From Mesorhizobium loti (GTDB taxonomy: Bacteria > Pseudomonadota > Alphaproteobacteria > Rhizobiales > Rhizobiaceae), in NCBI RefSeq assembly GCF_002858745.1, contig NZ_PJRO01000002.1, positions 218,906 to 282,905 of the forward strand: 64,000 bases of DNA. The letters are read 5' to 3'. Positions 48,569 to 59,554 of this stretch are shown piece by piece. The notes under the pieces are model-generated. The model ran no database searches, was not told where the DNA came from, and was given only the letters and a program-made list of their open reading frames with translations. The position numbers were made by a program, and so were the translations under genes. Every line of letters starts with the position of its first letter. Positions within the stretch are counted from its first letter, which is position 1.

Positions 48569-48571
48569 ACC

Positions 48572-49615
48572 ATGGACAGCTTTTTCTCCTTCTACGTGCT
48601 GCCGGCGCTGCTGATCCTGCTGAAATCGGTTGTACTGATCGTCGTTCTGCTGATCTTCGTGGCTTACATCCTTTACGCCGACCGCAAGATCTGGGCGGCG
48701 GTGCAGTTGCGTCGCGGTCCGAACGTCGTCGGACCCTGGGGCACGCTGCAGGCCTTCGCCGATCTGTTCAAATTCGTGTTCAAGGAACCGGTCATTCCGT
48801 CCGGCGCCAACAAGGGCGTGTTCCTGCTGGCGCCGCTTGTTTCGGCTGTGCTGGCTATCGCTGCCTGGGCAGTCATTCCGGTCAACAACGGCTGGGCCAT
48901 CGCCAACATCAATGTCGGCATCCTTTATGTCTTCGCCATCTCCTCATTGGAGGTCTATGGCGTGATCATGGGGGGCTGGGCCTCGAACTCGAAATATCCA
49001 TTCCTTGGTGCGCTGCGCTCGGCCGCACAGATGGTGTCCTATGAAGTCTCGATCGGCTTCGTCATCGTCACCGTGCTGCTCTGCGTGGGCTCGTTGAACC
49101 TCTCCGATATCGTGCTGTCGCAGCAGGACGGCCTTGGCACCCGGCTTGGTCTGCCCAACACCTTCCTCGACTGGCACTGGCTCGGCCTGTTCCCGATGTT
49201 CGTCATCTTCTTCATCTCGGCACTGGCCGAGACGAACAGGCCGCCTTTCGACCTTGTCGAAGCCGAATCCGAGCTCGTCGCCGGTCATATGGTCGAATAT
49301 TCGTCGACGCCGTTCCTGCTGTTCTTCCTCGGGGAATATGTGGCGATCGTGCTGATGTGCGCGCTCTGCACCATCCTGTTCCTTGGCGGATGGCTGCCGC
49401 CCTTCGACTTCGCGCCCTTCACCTGGGTGCCGGGTGTGATCTGGTTCGTGCTCAAGGTCTGCCTGGTGTTCTTCTTCATCTCCATGGTGAAGGCATTCGT
49501 GCCGCGCTACCGCTACGACCAGCTGATGCGGCTGGGCTGGAAAGTATTCCTGCCGATTTCGCTGTTCATGGTGGTCGCGACTGCGGCATTCCTCAAGATT
49601 ACGGGATGGGCATGA
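48572..49615 (+). CDS. nuoH: NADH-quinone oxidoreductase subunit H
   Basis: A 347-residue membrane subunit with eight helices, forming the entrance of the quinone chamber. Conserved are [55 protein letters not shown] and the C-terminal [17 protein letters not shown] (in pieces). It starts 3 nt after the nuoG stop. Confidence 0.98.
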   Translation: MDSFFSFYVLPALLILLKSVVLIVVLLIFVAYILYADRKIWAAVQLRRGPNVVGPWGTLQAFADLFKFVFKEPVIPSGANKGVFLLAPLVSAVLAIAAWAVIPVNNGWAIANINVGILYVFAISSLEVYGVIMGGWASNSKYPFLGALRSAAQMVSYEVSIGFVIVTVLLCVGSLNLSDIVLSQQDGLGTRLGLPNTFLDWHWLGLFPMFVIFFISALAETNRPPFDLVEAESELVAGHMVEYSSTPFLLFFLGEYVAIVLMCALCTILFLGGWLPPFDFAPFTWVPGVIWFVLKVCLVFFFISMVKAFVPRYRYDQLMRLGWKVFLPISLFMVVATAAFLKITGWA

Positions 49616-50106
49616 TGGGTGTTCTCACTCAGGCCGCCAAAGCGTTGCTGCTGAAGGACTTCGTCGGCGCGTTCTTCCTTTCGATGCGGCAGTTCGTGTC
49701 GCCAAAGGAAACGATCAACTATCCGCACGAGAAAGGGCCGATCAGCCCGCGTTTCCGTGGTGAGCACGCGCTGCGTCGTTATCCCAACGGCGAGGAACGC
49801 TGCATTGCCTGCAAGCTGTGCGAGGCGATCTGCCCGGCGCAAGCCATCACCATCGAGGCCGGTCCGCGCCGCAACGACGGCACCCGCCGCACCGTGCGCT
49901 ACGACATCGATATGGTGAAGTGCATCTATTGCGGCTTCTGCCAGGAGGCCTGCCCGGTGGACGCGATCGTCGAAGGGCCGAATTTCGAATTCGCGACAGA
50001 GACGCGCGAAGAGCTCTACTACGACAAGGACAAGCTGCTGGCCAACGGCGACCGCTGGGAACGCGAGATCGCGCGCAACATCTCATTGGACGCGCCGTAC
50101 CGGTGA
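49612..50106 (+). CDS. nuoI: NADH-quinone oxidoreductase subunit I
   Basis: A 164-residue ferredoxin-like subunit carrying clusters N6a and N6b. Ligands are Cys64, Cys67, Cys70, Cys74 ([11 protein letters not shown]) and Cys104, Cys107, Cys110, Cys114 ([11 protein letters not shown]). The N-terminal helix packs against the membrane arm. The ATG at 49612 overlaps the nuoH TGA as ATGA; a second ATG follows at 49615. Confidence 0.97.
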   Translation: MMGVLTQAAKALLLKDFVGAFFLSMRQFVSPKETINYPHEKGPISPRFRGEHALRRYPNGEERCIACKLCEAICPAQAITIEAGPRRNDGTRRTVRYDIDMVKCIYCGFCQEACPVDAIVEGPNFEFATETREELYYDKDKLLANGDRWEREIARNISLDAPYR

Positions 50107-50151
50107 GTTTTGATAAGTGGACGCGTCGCAACGGCTCGTCTAAGGACAACG

Positions 50152-50182
50152 CGGTTTCGCGACCGGAGGCGGGGCGAAACCG
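50152..50182 (+). other. Hairpin in the nuoI-nuoJ gap
   Basis: A perfect nine-bp stem CGGTTTCGC / GCGAAACCG with a 13-nt GA/GC-rich loop, in the 130-bp gap that is by far the longest true gap in the second half of the operon. No T-run follows, so it may be a processing or mRNA-stability element rather than a terminator. Confidence 0.45.
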
Positions 50183-50236
50183 TACAGAATGCGGCAGGGC
50201 GTCAGCCAGGCCCGACAGGAACCCGGGGGAACCCCA

Positions 50237-50857
50237 ATGCTGAACGGACTAGAGGCGGCTTTTTTCTACCTCTTCGCCTTTATCGCGGTGGCGTCGGCCT
50301 TCATGGTCATCTCGTCGCGTAACCCGGTGCATTCGGTTCTGTACCTGATCCTGACATTCTTCAACGCGGCTGGTCTGTTCCTGCTCACCGGCGCCGAATT
50401 CCTGGCGATGATCCTGCTCGTCGTCTATGTCGGTGCGGTCATGGTGCTGTTCCTGTTCGTCGTCATGATGCTGGATGTCGACTTCGCGGAACTGAAGAGT
50501 GGCGCTTTGCAATATGCGCCGATCGGCGCGCTGGTCGGACTGATCCTGGCGGCCGAGCTGATCATTGTTCTGGGCGGCTACAGCTTCGCACCGCAGCTCG
50601 CCTCGACCATAGCGCAGAAGACGCCCGACATTGCCACCCGCACCAATACGGCAGCGCTCGGCGACATCCTCTATACGGACTACCTCTTTTACTTCCAGAT
50701 CGCCGGCCTGGTGCTCTTGGTCGCCATGATCGGCGCGATCGTGCTGACACTGCGCCACAAGCCAGGCGTCAAGCGCCAGTCGATCGCCGCGCAGGTCGGA
50801 CGCACGCCGGCGACGGCGATCGAAATCAAGAAGGTCGAGACGGGGAAGGGCATCTGA
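50237..50857 (+). CDS. nuoJ: NADH-quinone oxidoreductase subunit J
   Basis: A 206-residue membrane subunit with five helices. It shows [26 protein letters not shown] and the third helix [26 protein letters not shown] with the pi-bulge region central to gating. Its start at 50237 follows AACCCGGGGGAACC. It ends 1 nt before the nuoK ATG. Confidence 0.97.
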   Translation: MLNGLEAAFFYLFAFIAVASAFMVISSRNPVHSVLYLILTFFNAAGLFLLTGAEFLAMILLVVYVGAVMVLFLFVVMMLDVDFAELKSGALQYAPIGALVGLILAAELIIVLGGYSFAPQLASTIAQKTPDIATRTNTAALGDILYTDYLFYFQIAGLVLLVAMIGAIVLTLRHKPGVKRQSIAAQVGRTPATAIEIKKVETGKGI

Positions 50858-50858
50858 G

Positions 50859-51167
50859 ATGACCGTCGGTATCGCACACTATCTCACCCTTTCGGCGATC
50901 CTGTTCACGCTCGGCGTGTTCGGCATCTTCCTGAACCGCAAGAACGTCATCGTCATCCTGATGTCGGTGGAGCTGATCCTGCTTGCGGTGAACATCAATT
51001 TCGTCGCCTTCTCGGCGGCGCTTGGCGATCTCGTCGGCCAGGTCTTCGCGCTGTTCGTACTGACGGTGGCGGCGGCTGAAGCGGCGATCGGTCTTGCCAT
51101 CCTGGTCGTCTTCTTCCGTAACCGCGGTTCGATCGCGGTCGAAGACGTAAACATGATGAAGGGTTGA
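50859..51167 (+). CDS. nuoK: NADH-quinone oxidoreductase subunit K
   Basis: A 102-residue subunit with three helices. The conserved membrane glutamates appear in [17 protein letters not shown] and in [18 protein letters not shown], matching the proton-channel residues of MrpC-like subunits. The preceding stop and this ATG are separated by one base. Confidence 0.98.
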   Translation: MTVGIAHYLTLSAILFTLGVFGIFLNRKNVIVILMSVELILLAVNINFVAFSAALGDLVGQVFALFVLTVAAAEAAIGLAILVVFFRNRGSIAVEDVNMMKG

Positions 51168-51178
51168 GCGAAGCTATC

Positions 51179-53170
51179 ATGTATCAGGCAATCGTCTTTC
51201 TTCCTCTCATCGGCTTCCTGATCGTCGGGCTGTTCGGCAATTCGCTGGGCGCCAAGGCGTCGGAATACATCACCTCCGGTTTCCTGGTGATCGCAGCGGC
51301 GCTGTCCTGGGTGGCCTTCTTCACGGTTGCACTGGGCTCGGGCGAAGCCTTCACCGTTCCGGTGCTGCGCTGGATCCAGTCTGGCGGCGTTGATGCCGCA
51401 TGGGCGTTGCGCGTCGACACGCTCACTGCCGTCATGTTGGTGGTGGTCAACACCGTGTCGGCCTTGGTGCACATCTATTCGATCGGTTACATGCACCACG
51501 ATCCGAACCGGCCGCGCTTTTTCGCGTATCTGTCGCTGTTTACCTTCGCCATGCTGATGCTGGTGACGTCAGACAATTTGATCCAGATGTTTTTCGGCTG
51601 GGAAGGTGTCGGTCTCGCGTCCTATCTGCTGATCGGTTTCTGGTACAAGAAGCCGTCCGCCAACGCCGCCGCGATCAAGGCATTCGTCGTCAACCGCGTC
51701 GGTGACTTCGGCTTCGCGCTGGGCATCTTCGGCGTCTACATGCTGTTCGGCTCGGTCAACCTGTCGACGATCTTTGCCAATGCCGCTTCGTTTGCTCCGG
51801 CCGGCCATGACGCCGCTGCCACGGCAACCGCGCATGGCGAAACGGTGCTGACCTTCCTTGGCTATGCGCTGGACAAGGGCACCGCGCTTACCGTCGTCTG
51901 CCTGCTGCTGTTCATGGGCGCCATGGGCAAGTCGGCACAGGTGCCGCTGCACACCTGGTTGCCGGACGCCATGGAAGGCCCGACGCCGGTTTCGGCGCTG
52001 ATCCACGCCGCGACCATGGTCACCGCCGGCGTGTTCATGCTGGCCCGTCTGTCGCCTTTGTTCGAACTGTCGGCCACCGCGCTTACGGTCGTCACCTTCA
52101 TCGGCGCCATCACTGCCTTCTTCGCGGCCACGGTCGGTCTGGTGCAGAACGACATCAAGCGCGTGATCGCCTATTCGACCTGCTCGCAGCTCGGCTATAT
52201 GTTCGTGGCGCTTGGCGTCGGTGCCTACGGCGCGGCGATCTTCCACCTGTTCACGCACGCCTTCTTCAAGGCGCTGCTGTTCCTGGGCTCCGGCTCGGTC
52301 ATCCACGCAATGTCGGATGAGCAGGACATGCGCAATATGGGCGGTATCCGCAAGCTGATCCCGAGCACCTACTGGATGATGGTGATCGGCACGCTGGCGC
52401 TGACGGGGCTCGGTATCCCGGCGACGGTCATTGGCACTGCCGGCTTCTTCTCGAAGGATGCAATCATCGAAAGCGCATTCGTCGGTCACAATTCGGTTGC
52501 TATCTTCGCCTTCGCGCTGCTGGTCATCGCTGCCTGCTTCACCTCATTCTATTCCTGGCGGCTGATCTTCATGACCTTCCACGGTAAGCCGCGCGCCAGT
52601 CATGATGTGATGCACCATGTGCATGAATCGCCGCCGGTGATGTTGGTGCCGCTGTTCATCCTGGCGGCCGGCGCGATCGCAGCAGGCTTCCTGTTCCACG
52701 ACTATTTCATCGGCGAAGCCTATGCCGAATTCTGGAAGGGTTCGTTGTTCACACTGCCGGACAACCACATCCTGCACGACATGCATGGCGTGCCGATGTG
52801 GGTGAAGCTGGCGCCGTTCGTCGCCATGGTGGTGGGCTTCCTGGTTTCGTGGAAGTTCTACATCTCCTCGCCGCAGATACCGGCGACGCTGGCTCAGCGT
52901 CACCGTGGCCTATACGCCTTCCTGCTCAACAAGTGGTACTTCGACGAACTGTACGACTTCCTGTTCGTGCGGCCGGCCAAGCGCCTTGGCACCTTCCTGT
53001 GGAAGAAGGGCGACGGCGCGGTCATCGACGGTCTGGGCCCCGACGGCATCTCGGCGCGCGTGGTCGATGTCACCAACCGCGTGGTCAAGCTGCAGACCGG
53101 CTATCTCTACCACTACGCCTTCGCCATGCTGATCGGCGTGGCGGCACTCGTCACCTGGATGATGCTCTGA
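51179..53170 (+). CDS. nuoL: NADH-quinone oxidoreductase subunit L
   Basis: A 663-residue antiporter-like proton-pumping subunit. It shows [21 protein letters not shown] with the key Glu, [36 protein letters not shown] (in parts), and the C-terminal lateral helix region. The ATG at 51179 was chosen over TTG 51164, which overlaps the nuoK stop. Its TGA overlaps the nuoM ATG (TGATG). Confidence 0.98.
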   Translation: MYQAIVFLPLIGFLIVGLFGNSLGAKASEYITSGFLVIAAALSWVAFFTVALGSGEAFTVPVLRWIQSGGVDAAWALRVDTLTAVMLVVVNTVSALVHIYSIGYMHHDPNRPRFFAYLSLFTFAMLMLVTSDNLIQMFFGWEGVGLASYLLIGFWYKKPSANAAAIKAFVVNRVGDFGFALGIFGVYMLFGSVNLSTIFANAASFAPAGHDAAATATAHGETVLTFLGYALDKGTALTVVCLLLFMGAMGKSAQVPLHTWLPDAMEGPTPVSALIHAATMVTAGVFMLARLSPLFELSATALTVVTFIGAITAFFAATVGLVQNDIKRVIAYSTCSQLGYMFVALGVGAYGAAIFHLFTHAFFKALLFLGSGSVIHAMSDEQDMRNMGGIRKLIPSTYWMMVIGTLALTGLGIPATVIGTAGFFSKDAIIESAFVGHNSVAIFAFALLVIAACFTSFYSWRLIFMTFHGKPRASHDVMHHVHESPPVMLVPLFILAAGAIAAGFLFHDYFIGEAYAEFWKGSLFTLPDNHILHDMHGVPMWVKLAPFVAMVVGFLVSWKFYISSPQIPATLAQRHRGLYAFLLNKWYFDELYDFLFVRPAKRLGTFLWKKGDGAVIDGLGPDGISARVVDVTNRVVKLQTGYLYHYAFAMLIGVAALVTWMML

Positions 53171-54675
53171 TGACCGACTGGCCAATTCTCTCCACGGTCA
53201 CCTTCCTGCCGCTCGTCGGCGCGCTGCTGATCCTGTTCATTCGCGATGACAGCGATGCAGGACGCCGCAATGTGCGCGCGATCGCGTTGTGGACGACCAT
53301 CATCACCTTCCTGGTGTCGCTGCCGCTCTGGATCAATTTCGACAATTCCAACCCCGGTTTCCAGTTCGTGGAAAAGACGGCCTGGCTGGATAGTGGCATT
53401 TCCTACCACATGGGCGTCGACGGCATCTCGATGCTGTTCGTCATCCTGACGACCTTCCTGATGCCGCTCTGCATCCTGGCGTCGTGGAGTTCGGTGGAGA
53501 AGCGTGTCAAGGAATACATGATCGCGTTCCTGATCCTGGAAACGCTGATGATCGGTGTGTTCTGCGCGCTCGACATCGTGTTGTTCTACGTCTTCTTCGA
53601 GGCCGGCCTGATCCCGATGTTCATCATCATCGGCGTGTGGGGCGGCAAGCGGCGCGTCTACGCCTCGTTCAAGTTCTTCCTTTACACGCTCCTCGGCTCC
53701 GTGCTGATGCTGCTGGCCATCATGGCGATGTTCTGGCAGGCGGGCTCCACCGACATCCCAACGCTGCTGACGCATAATTTCCCGGCCAACATGCAGACAT
53801 GGCTATGGCTGGCCTTCTTCGCGTCGTTCGCGGTGAAGATGCCGATGTGGCCGGTGCACACCTGGTTGCCGGACGCACACGTCGAGGCGCCGACCGCCGG
53901 TTCCGTCATCCTGGCCGGCATTCTCCTGAAGATGGGCGGTTACGGCTTCCTGCGCTTCTCTCTGCCGATGTTCCCGCTGGCATCTGAATTCTTCGCGCCC
54001 ATGGTGTTCACGCTCTCGGTGGTGGCCATCATCTACACCTCGCTGGTGGCGCTGATGCAGGAGGACATCAAGAAGCTGATTGCCTATTCGTCGGTTGCCC
54101 ATATGGGCTTCGTCACCATGGGCATCTTCACGCTGAACCAGGAAGGCGTGCAAGGCGCGATCTTCCAGATGCTCAGCCACGGCTTGGTGTCGGGCGCGCT
54201 GTTCCTTTGCGTGGGCGTCATCTACGACCGGTTGCACACCCGCGAGATCGCGGCCTATGGCGGCCTGGTCAACAACATGCCGAAATATGCCACCGTGTTC
54301 CTGATCTTCACCATGGCCAATGTCGGCCTGCCGGGCACCAGCGGTTTTGTCGGCGAGTTCCTGACCATGCTCGGCGCCTTCAAGGTCAACACCTGGGTGG
54401 CATTCTTCGCCGCCTTCGGCGTGATCCTGTCGGCGGCCTACGCACTGTGGCTCTATCGCCGCGTTATCTTCGGCGCGCTGACCAAGGACAGCCTGAAGGG
54501 CATGCTGGACCTGTCGCCACGCGAAAAGGTGGTGATCTATCCTCTGGTGGTGCTGGTCATCTTCTTCGGCGTCTACCCGGCGCCGGTGTTCGATGCCACA
54601 GCCGCCTCCGTCAAGTCACTCGTCACCAACGTCACCGCATCCATCGGCTCCGCGCAGACCGCGGCGGCGCACTGA
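53170..54675 (+). CDS. nuoM: NADH-quinone oxidoreductase subunit M
   Basis: A 501-residue antiporter-like subunit: [41 protein letters not shown] with the channel Glu, [38 protein letters not shown] (in parts) and [15 protein letters not shown]. The start overlaps the nuoL stop, so translation is coupled. Confidence 0.98.
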   Translation: MTDWPILSTVTFLPLVGALLILFIRDDSDAGRRNVRAIALWTTIITFLVSLPLWINFDNSNPGFQFVEKTAWLDSGISYHMGVDGISMLFVILTTFLMPLCILASWSSVEKRVKEYMIAFLILETLMIGVFCALDIVLFYVFFEAGLIPMFIIIGVWGGKRRVYASFKFFLYTLLGSVLMLLAIMAMFWQAGSTDIPTLLTHNFPANMQTWLWLAFFASFAVKMPMWPVHTWLPDAHVEAPTAGSVILAGILLKMGGYGFLRFSLPMFPLASEFFAPMVFTLSVVAIIYTSLVALMQEDIKKLIAYSSVAHMGFVTMGIFTLNQEGVQGAIFQMLSHGLVSGALFLCVGVIYDRLHTREIAAYGGLVNNMPKYATVFLIFTMANVGLPGTSGFVGEFLTMLGAFKVNTWVAFFAAFGVILSAAYALWLYRRVIFGALTKDSLKGMLDLSPREKVVIYPLVVLVIFFGVYPAPVFDATAASVKSLVTNVTASIGSAQTAAAH

Positions 54676-54685
54676 GTAGAGCATC

Positions 54686-56122
54686 ATGACCTCGGACCTT
54701 ATCTCCAGCCTTTCGCTCACGACGCCGGAGTTGATCATCGCCATCGGTGCGCTGGTCCTCCTGATGGTTGGCGCTTATTCGCGCGAAGCCTCAGGCGGGG
54801 CTATTACCGGTCTTGCCGTCGCGATCCTCATCGTTGCCGGTGGCTGGATGCTGTTCGTCTCGGGCGAGGGCAATGCCTTTGGCGGCGCTTTTGTGCAGGA
54901 CGCGTTCGCCCGCTTCATGAAGCTCCTGTCGCTGGTCGGCTCCGCCGTCACGATGATCATGTCAGTGCGTTTTGCGAAGGCAGAACGTTTCGACAAGTTC
55001 GAATATCCCGTGCTGATCCTGCTGTGCACGCTCGGCATGATGCTGATGATCTCGGCCCACAGCATGATCGCGCTCTATCTCGGCCTCGAGTTGCAGTCGC
55101 TGGCGATCTATGTGCTGGCCGCCATCAACCGCGACAATGTCCGCTCGACGGAGGCCGGCCTGAAGTATTTCGTGCTCGGCGCGCTGTCGTCGGGCATGCT
55201 GCTCTACGGCATCAGCCTGGTCTACGGCTACACGGGCAATGTCTCCTTCGAGGCGATTGCCTCGGCATTGGGGCAAGGTGAGCGGCAGCTCGGCTTGGTG
55301 TTCGGCCTGGTCTTCGTGCTGGCCGGTCTCGCGTTCAAGATCTCGGCCGTACCGTTCCACATGTGGACGCCCGACGTCTATGAAGGCGCTCCAACCCCGA
55401 TCACGGCTTTCCTGGCGGCCGCGCCAAAGATGGCGGCGATGGCGCTGATCGTACGCGTGACGATGGGTGCCTTTGAGCCGATCGCCAAGGACTGGCAGCA
55501 GATCATCGTCTTCATTTCGATCGCGTCGATGGCGCTTGGTGCCTTTGCCGCTATCGGCCAGACCAACATCAAGCGCCTGATGGCCTATTCCTCGATCGGT
55601 CACATGGGCTACGCGCTGGTTGGCCTCGCCGCCAATTCAGAGGCTGGCGTGCGCGGCGTCGTCATCTACATGCTGATCTATCTGGTGATGACGCTCGGCA
55701 CCTTCGCCTTCATCCTCGCCATGCGCCGCAACAACGAGAATGTCGAAAAAATCAGCGATCTGGCGGGCCTTTCCTCTACCAATCCGGTGATGGCGACAAT
55801 CCTCACGATCCTGATGTTCTCCCTGGCAGGCATCCCGCCGCTCGCGGGCTTCTGGGGGAAGTGGTACGTGTTCCTCGCCGCCATCAACGCCAATCTCTAT
55901 GCGCTGGCGATCATCGGCGTTCTGGCTTCGGTGGTGGGCGCGTTCTACTACCTGCGCATCATCAAGCTCATGTGGTTCGATGAACCCGTAGGCGGCTTCC
56001 AGCCGATGGCCGGCGAACTGCGCCTGGTGCTGGGTGTCTCCGGTGCCTTCGTGCTGTTCTACGTTCTGATCGGCGGACCGATCAGCACCTACGCGCAAGC
56101 CGCGGCGAAGACGTTCTTTTGA
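54686..56122 (+). CDS. nuoN: NADH-quinone oxidoreductase subunit N
   Basis: A 478-residue antiporter-like subunit, the last of the 14: [54 protein letters not shown] (in parts), [18 protein letters not shown], and [22 protein letters not shown]. Its TGA overlaps the birA ATG (TGATG), so birA is probably part of the same transcript. Confidence 0.98.
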   Translation: MTSDLISSLSLTTPELIIAIGALVLLMVGAYSREASGGAITGLAVAILIVAGGWMLFVSGEGNAFGGAFVQDAFARFMKLLSLVGSAVTMIMSVRFAKAERFDKFEYPVLILLCTLGMMLMISAHSMIALYLGLELQSLAIYVLAAINRDNVRSTEAGLKYFVLGALSSGMLLYGISLVYGYTGNVSFEAIASALGQGERQLGLVFGLVFVLAGLAFKISAVPFHMWTPDVYEGAPTPITAFLAAAPKMAAMALIVRVTMGAFEPIAKDWQQIIVFISIASMALGAFAAIGQTNIKRLMAYSSIGHMGYALVGLAANSEAGVRGVVIYMLIYLVMTLGTFAFILAMRRNNENVEKISDLAGLSSTNPVMATILTILMFSLAGIPPLAGFWGKWYVFLAAINANLYALAIIGVLASVVGAFYYLRIIKLMWFDEPVGGFQPMAGELRLVLGVSGAFVLFYVLIGGPISTYAQAAAKTFF

Positions 56123-56946
56123 TGGGATTTGTGCTGGCGCCGACTGCGGCTTCCCAAGGCTTTCGCCTCGAAGCGCATGACAGCGTCGGCTCTACCAACG
56201 CGCTGGCGCTGGAGCATGCCCGTGCCGGCGATCCCGGCAAGCTCTGGGTCGTTTCCAGGAAACAGGAAAGCGGGCGTGGGCGCCGTGGCCGTGCCTGGGC
56301 CACGCTCGAAGGCAATCTCGCCGCGACGCTGCTTCTGGTTATCGAAGGTGAGTTGCGCACGGCCGCAACGCTCGGGTTCGTTGCTGGGCTGGCGCTGGCC
56401 GATGCACTCGATGCGGTCGTTCCCAAGGGGCGCGTCGCTGTCGCGCTCGACGGTGCAAGTGCCGGGCATAACCGTTTCGAGCTGAAGTGGCCGAACGACG
56501 TGCTGGCTTCCGGCGCCAAACTTTCCGGCATCCTGCTGGAATCGACGTTACTGGACGGTGGCCGGTTTGCAGTTGCGATAGGGATCGGTGTCAATGTAGC
56601 GGCGCATCCCGAGGGCTTGCCTTATCCAGCCACATCGCTGAAAGCTCTTGGGGCGACTTGCGATGCCGAGACGCTGTTTCTGGCACTGTCTGATGCCTGG
56701 AGCGAAAATGCGCGATTGTGGGCTGACGGGCGGGGGCTGAATGACATCCGCGATCGCTGGCTAAGGCGTGCGGCAGGACTTGGCGGCGAGGTGGCGGTCA
56801 GAATTGATGGCGATGTCGTGCGCGGTACTTTCGAGACCATTGACGAGGACTGTCGTTTCGTGATCCGCGAAAGCGGAGGGCGCATGATAACGGTTGCCGC
56901 TGGCGACGTGCATTTCGGCGCGGTGGCTTCAACCGGAGCGCAATAG
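56122..56946 (+). CDS. birA: Biotin--[acetyl-CoA-carboxylase] ligase (class I, no repressor domain)
   Basis: A 274-residue biotin protein ligase. Catalytic-domain motifs are GSTNALALEHARAG, ESGRGRRGRAWATLEGNLAATLLL with the biotin-AMP loop GRGRRGR (51-57), and LKWPNDVLASGAKLSGILLES with Lys122. There is no N-terminal winged helix, so it does not regulate transcription itself. It is coupled to nuoN by stop/start overlap, an order common in rhizobia. Its stop TAG lies in the first bases of an intergenic repeat. Confidence 0.94.
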   Translation: MGFVLAPTAASQGFRLEAHDSVGSTNALALEHARAGDPGKLWVVSRKQESGRGRRGRAWATLEGNLAATLLLVIEGELRTAATLGFVAGLALADALDAVVPKGRVAVALDGASAGHNRFELKWPNDVLASGAKLSGILLESTLLDGGRFAVAIGIGVNVAAHPEGLPYPATSLKALGATCDAETLFLALSDAWSENARLWADGRGLNDIRDRWLRRAAGLGGEVAVRIDGDVVRGTFETIDEDCRFVIRESGGRMITVAAGDVHFGAVASTGAQ

Positions 56947-57036
56947 AGCGGAATGATCGACACTCCGCTCTATCTCTTTGTTTTACCGTATGATCCTTGT
57001 CTGAAAAGTCTGCAACTTTTCGGGATCAGGCTCTAG
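56944..57036. repeat. Dispersed intergenic repeat, composite with family B copy 2
   Basis: Starts TAGAGCGGAATGATC with a hairpin AGAGCGGA...TCCGCTCT, then CTTTGTTTTACCGTATGATCC, then CTGAAAAGTCTGCAACTTTTCGG and GATCAGGCTCTAG. The second half is the reverse complement of the repeat at 15903-15955. Both ends carry the TAGAGC/GCTCTA motif. Confidence 0.7.
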
Positions 57037-57087
57037 GCTTCCATGGCGCGGCCTGCGTGCATGGTGGGACGAAAAAGGAGAAACTGG

Positions 57088-58758
57088 ATGGCGAAAGCAG
57101 ACAACGCCGAACTCGTGTTCGTGCCGCTGGGCGGCGTCGGCGAAATCGGCATGAACTTCGCCCTCTACGGCTATGGCCCGGCCAACAATCGTGAGTGGAT
57201 TGTCATCGATGTCGGCGTGACCTTTCCGGATGCAGCTCATCCGGGCGTCGACCTGATCCTGCCCGACACACGCTTCATCGAAGACAAGCTTGCCAATCTG
57301 CGCGGTATCGTCATCACTCATGCGCATGAAGACCATTATGGTGCGTTGCACGACATCTGGCCGAAGTTGAAGGTGCCAGTGTGGATGACACCATTCGGCG
57401 CAGGCCTTCTGGAAGCCAAGCGCCAGGGCGAGGCAAATGCGCCAAAGATTCCGGTGACGATCTACCGGGCTGGCGAGAAATTCACCGTGGGTCCGTTCGA
57501 GATCGAGGCGATCCCGGTCGCACATTCGATCCCGGAACCGATGTCGCTGGCAATCACCACGCCGGCCGGTACGGTCATCCACACGGGCGACTGGAAGATC
57601 GATCCGGCACCGTCAATCGGTCCGAAGACCGATGAAGAGCGTTTTCGCGCCTATGGCGACAAGGGCGTGCTGGCACTGGTGTGCGATTCCACCAATGCAC
57701 TGAGGGAAGGGGATTCCCCTTCCGAGCAGGAAGTGGGCGAAAGCCTGAAAAAGCTGATCGAGGAGGCCAAGGGTCGCGTCGCCATTTCAACCTTCTCCTC
57801 GAATGTCGGGCGCGTGGTGGCCATTGCGCGCGCAGCACGCGATGCTGGCCGCCAGGTTCTGGTCCTCGGCCGCTCGTTGAAGCGCGTCATCGATGTTTCC
57901 GGTGAGCTCGGCTACATGGACGGGCTGCCGGAGTTCATTGCTGAGGAGGATTACGGCTTCATCCCGCGCGAGAACCTCGTCATCATCTGCACCGGAAGCC
58001 AGGGCGAGCCGCTCGCGGCACTCGCCAAGCTGTCGCGCGATGAGATGAAATCGGTGGCGCTGACGGCCGGTGACACGGTGATCTTCTCGTCCCGCACCAT
58101 TCCTGGCAACGAGAAGGCGATCCTGGAGATCAAGAACCGCCTGATCGATCTCGGCATGAAGATCATCGAGGATGGCGATGCGCTGGTGCATGTGTCCGGC
58201 CACCCGCGCCGCAGCGAACTGAAGCGCATGTATGAATGGGTGCGGCCGCAGATCGGTGTGCCGGTGCACGGCGAGGCCGCGCATCTGGTGGCGCAGGGAT
58301 CGCTGATGTCGATGTCGGGCATCCGTCAGGTCGCCCAGGTGCGCGACGGCGATATGCTCAGGCTCTATCCGGGTGCTGCCGAAGTTGTCGACCAGGTGCC
58401 GTATGGCCGTGTCTACAAGGACGGCAAGCTGGTTGGCACTGATGAAGCGATGGGCATCCGCGAGCGGCGCAAGCTGTCCTTCGCCGGCCATGTCGCGGTC
58501 AATGTCGTGCTGGACGACAAATACGAACTCGCCGGCGATCCCGACCTCGTCGCCATTGGTGTGGCAGAAGCGGATGGCGCGGGCGAGCTTCTGGAGGACA
58601 TCATGCTCGACGCGGCCGTTGGCGCGGTCGACTCCATTCCGCGCCAGCGCCGGAAAGACCTCGATCTGGTCCAGGAATCCGTGCGCCGTGCCGTGCGTGC
58701 CGCCGCCAACGAGACCTGGGGCAAGAAGCCGCTGGTGACGGTGTTTGTGACGAGGTGA
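57088..58758 (+). CDS. rnj: Ribonuclease J
   Basis: A 556-residue metallo-beta-lactamase/beta-CASP ribonuclease: FVPLGGVGEIGMNFALYGYG, the zinc motif THAHEDHYGAL (His78, His80, Asp82, His83), IHTGDWKIDPAP, the beta-CASP FSSNVGRVVAIARAA, and VHVSGHPRRSELKRMYEWVRP. It matures and degrades RNA with 5'-exo and endo activity. AAGGAGAAAC precedes ATG 57088; an earlier in-frame ATG at 57043 is less likely. Confidence 0.96.
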   Translation: MAKADNAELVFVPLGGVGEIGMNFALYGYGPANNREWIVIDVGVTFPDAAHPGVDLILPDTRFIEDKLANLRGIVITHAHEDHYGALHDIWPKLKVPVWMTPFGAGLLEAKRQGEANAPKIPVTIYRAGEKFTVGPFEIEAIPVAHSIPEPMSLAITTPAGTVIHTGDWKIDPAPSIGPKTDEERFRAYGDKGVLALVCDSTNALREGDSPSEQEVGESLKKLIEEAKGRVAISTFSSNVGRVVAIARAARDAGRQVLVLGRSLKRVIDVSGELGYMDGLPEFIAEEDYGFIPRENLVIICTGSQGEPLAALAKLSRDEMKSVALTAGDTVIFSSRTIPGNEKAILEIKNRLIDLGMKIIEDGDALVHVSGHPRRSELKRMYEWVRPQIGVPVHGEAAHLVAQGSLMSMSGIRQVAQVRDGDMLRLYPGAAEVVDQVPYGRVYKDGKLVGTDEAMGIRERRKLSFAGHVAVNVVLDDKYELAGDPDLVAIGVAEADGAGELLEDIMLDAAVGAVDSIPRQRRKDLDLVQESVRRAVRAAANETWGKKPLVTVFVTR

Positions 58759-58761
58759 AAA

Positions 58762-58792
58762 GGGAGTAGGCAGTGGGCAATCGGCAGTCGAC
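58762..58792. repeat. Short-unit repeat remnant after RNase J
   Basis: The text GGGAGTAGGCAGTGGGCAAT is followed by CGGCAGTCG: three degenerate copies of a GGCAGT-type unit. Its style resembles the GCGAATAG units in the cassette repeats at 41363 and 41792. Confidence 0.45.
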
Positions 58793-58828
58793 ACTGAAGG
58801 TTGTTTGCTGGACTGCCTTGGAGTTTCC

Positions 58829-59233
58829 ATGCTCGGACGATTGAACCATGTGGCGATTGCCGTGCCGGATTTGGCCACGGCCACCGCTGTCTATCGCGAC
58901 ACGCTGGGCGCCAAGGTAACCGCAGCGCAGGCATTGCCGGAGCATGGTGTGACCGTGGTGTTCATCGACCTTGGCAACACCAAGGTCGAATTGCTGGAGC
59001 CGCTCGGCGAGAAGTCGCCGATTGCCGCTTTCCTGGAAAAGAACCCATCCGGCGGCATGCATCATGTCTGCTACGAAGTGGACGACATCGTTGCCGCCCG
59101 CGACCGGCTGAAGGCCGGAGGTGCGCGCGTGCTGGGTGACGGCAACCCCAAGATCGGCGCGCATGGCAAGCCGGTGCTGTTCCTGCATCCGAAAGACTTC
59201 GCCGGCACGCTGGTGGAGCTCGAGCAGGCATGA
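58829..59233 (+). CDS. mce: Methylmalonyl-CoA epimerase
   Basis: A 134-residue VOC-fold enzyme that epimerises (2R)/(2S)-methylmalonyl-CoA, feeding the B12-dependent mutase. It shows LNHVAIAVPDLATATAVYRDTLGA with metal-binding His7, the GNTKVELLEPLGEKSPIAAFLEKNP block, GGMHHVCYEVDDI, and the final TLVELEQ with the metal-binding Glu. TTGGAG lies 6 nt before the ATG at 58829. Its stop overlaps the next gene by 4 nt. Confidence 0.94.
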   Translation: MLGRLNHVAIAVPDLATATAVYRDTLGAKVTAAQALPEHGVTVVFIDLGNTKVELLEPLGEKSPIAAFLEKNPSGGMHHVCYEVDDIVAARDRLKAGGARVLGDGNPKIGAHGKPVLFLHPKDFAGTLVELEQA

Positions 59234-59544
59234 CCGGAGGAACCATTACCCCCTGGGACTGGATCTCGATGGTCGCAGTCTACTTCGTGGTGTGGTGGAT
59301 CACGCTGTTTGCCATCCTGCCGTTCAGCTTCCGCCGGCAGGATGAAGAGAACGAAGTCGTGCTGGGTACGACCGCCAGCGCTCCCAAGAGGCCCCGGTTC
59401 CTCTATATCATCATCTGGACGTCGATCTGGGCCTTCATCGTCCTGGGTGCCTATTACGGCGTTACTGCCGGTCTTGGCTGGACGGTTGATGACATTCCCC
59501 AGATCCTGCCCACGTTCGACCGAGCGGTTCAGTCGGGAAACTGA
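59230..59544 (+). CDS. DUF1467-family membrane protein
   Basis: A 104-residue protein with two membrane helices (about 12-32 and 58-80) joined by a polar loop with PFSFRRQDEENEVVLGTTASAP, typical of DUF1467 in alphaproteobacteria. The function is unknown. The start overlaps the mce stop (ATGA). The last codons are inside a terminator stem. Confidence 0.88.
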   Translation: MTGGTITPWDWISMVAVYFVVWWITLFAILPFSFRRQDEENEVVLGTTASAPKRPRFLYIIIWTSIWAFIVLGAYYGVTAGLGWTVDDIPQILPTFDRAVQSGN

Positions 59545-59554
59545 ACCGCTCTTT
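59522..59554 (+). terminator. Rho-independent terminator overlapping the DUF1467 stop codon
   Basis: A 12-bp perfect stem GAGCGGTTCAGT / ACTGAACCGCTC with a 6-nt loop is followed by TTT. The gene's TGA (59542-59544) lies within the right arm, so the hairpin is partly coding. Confidence 0.85.
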
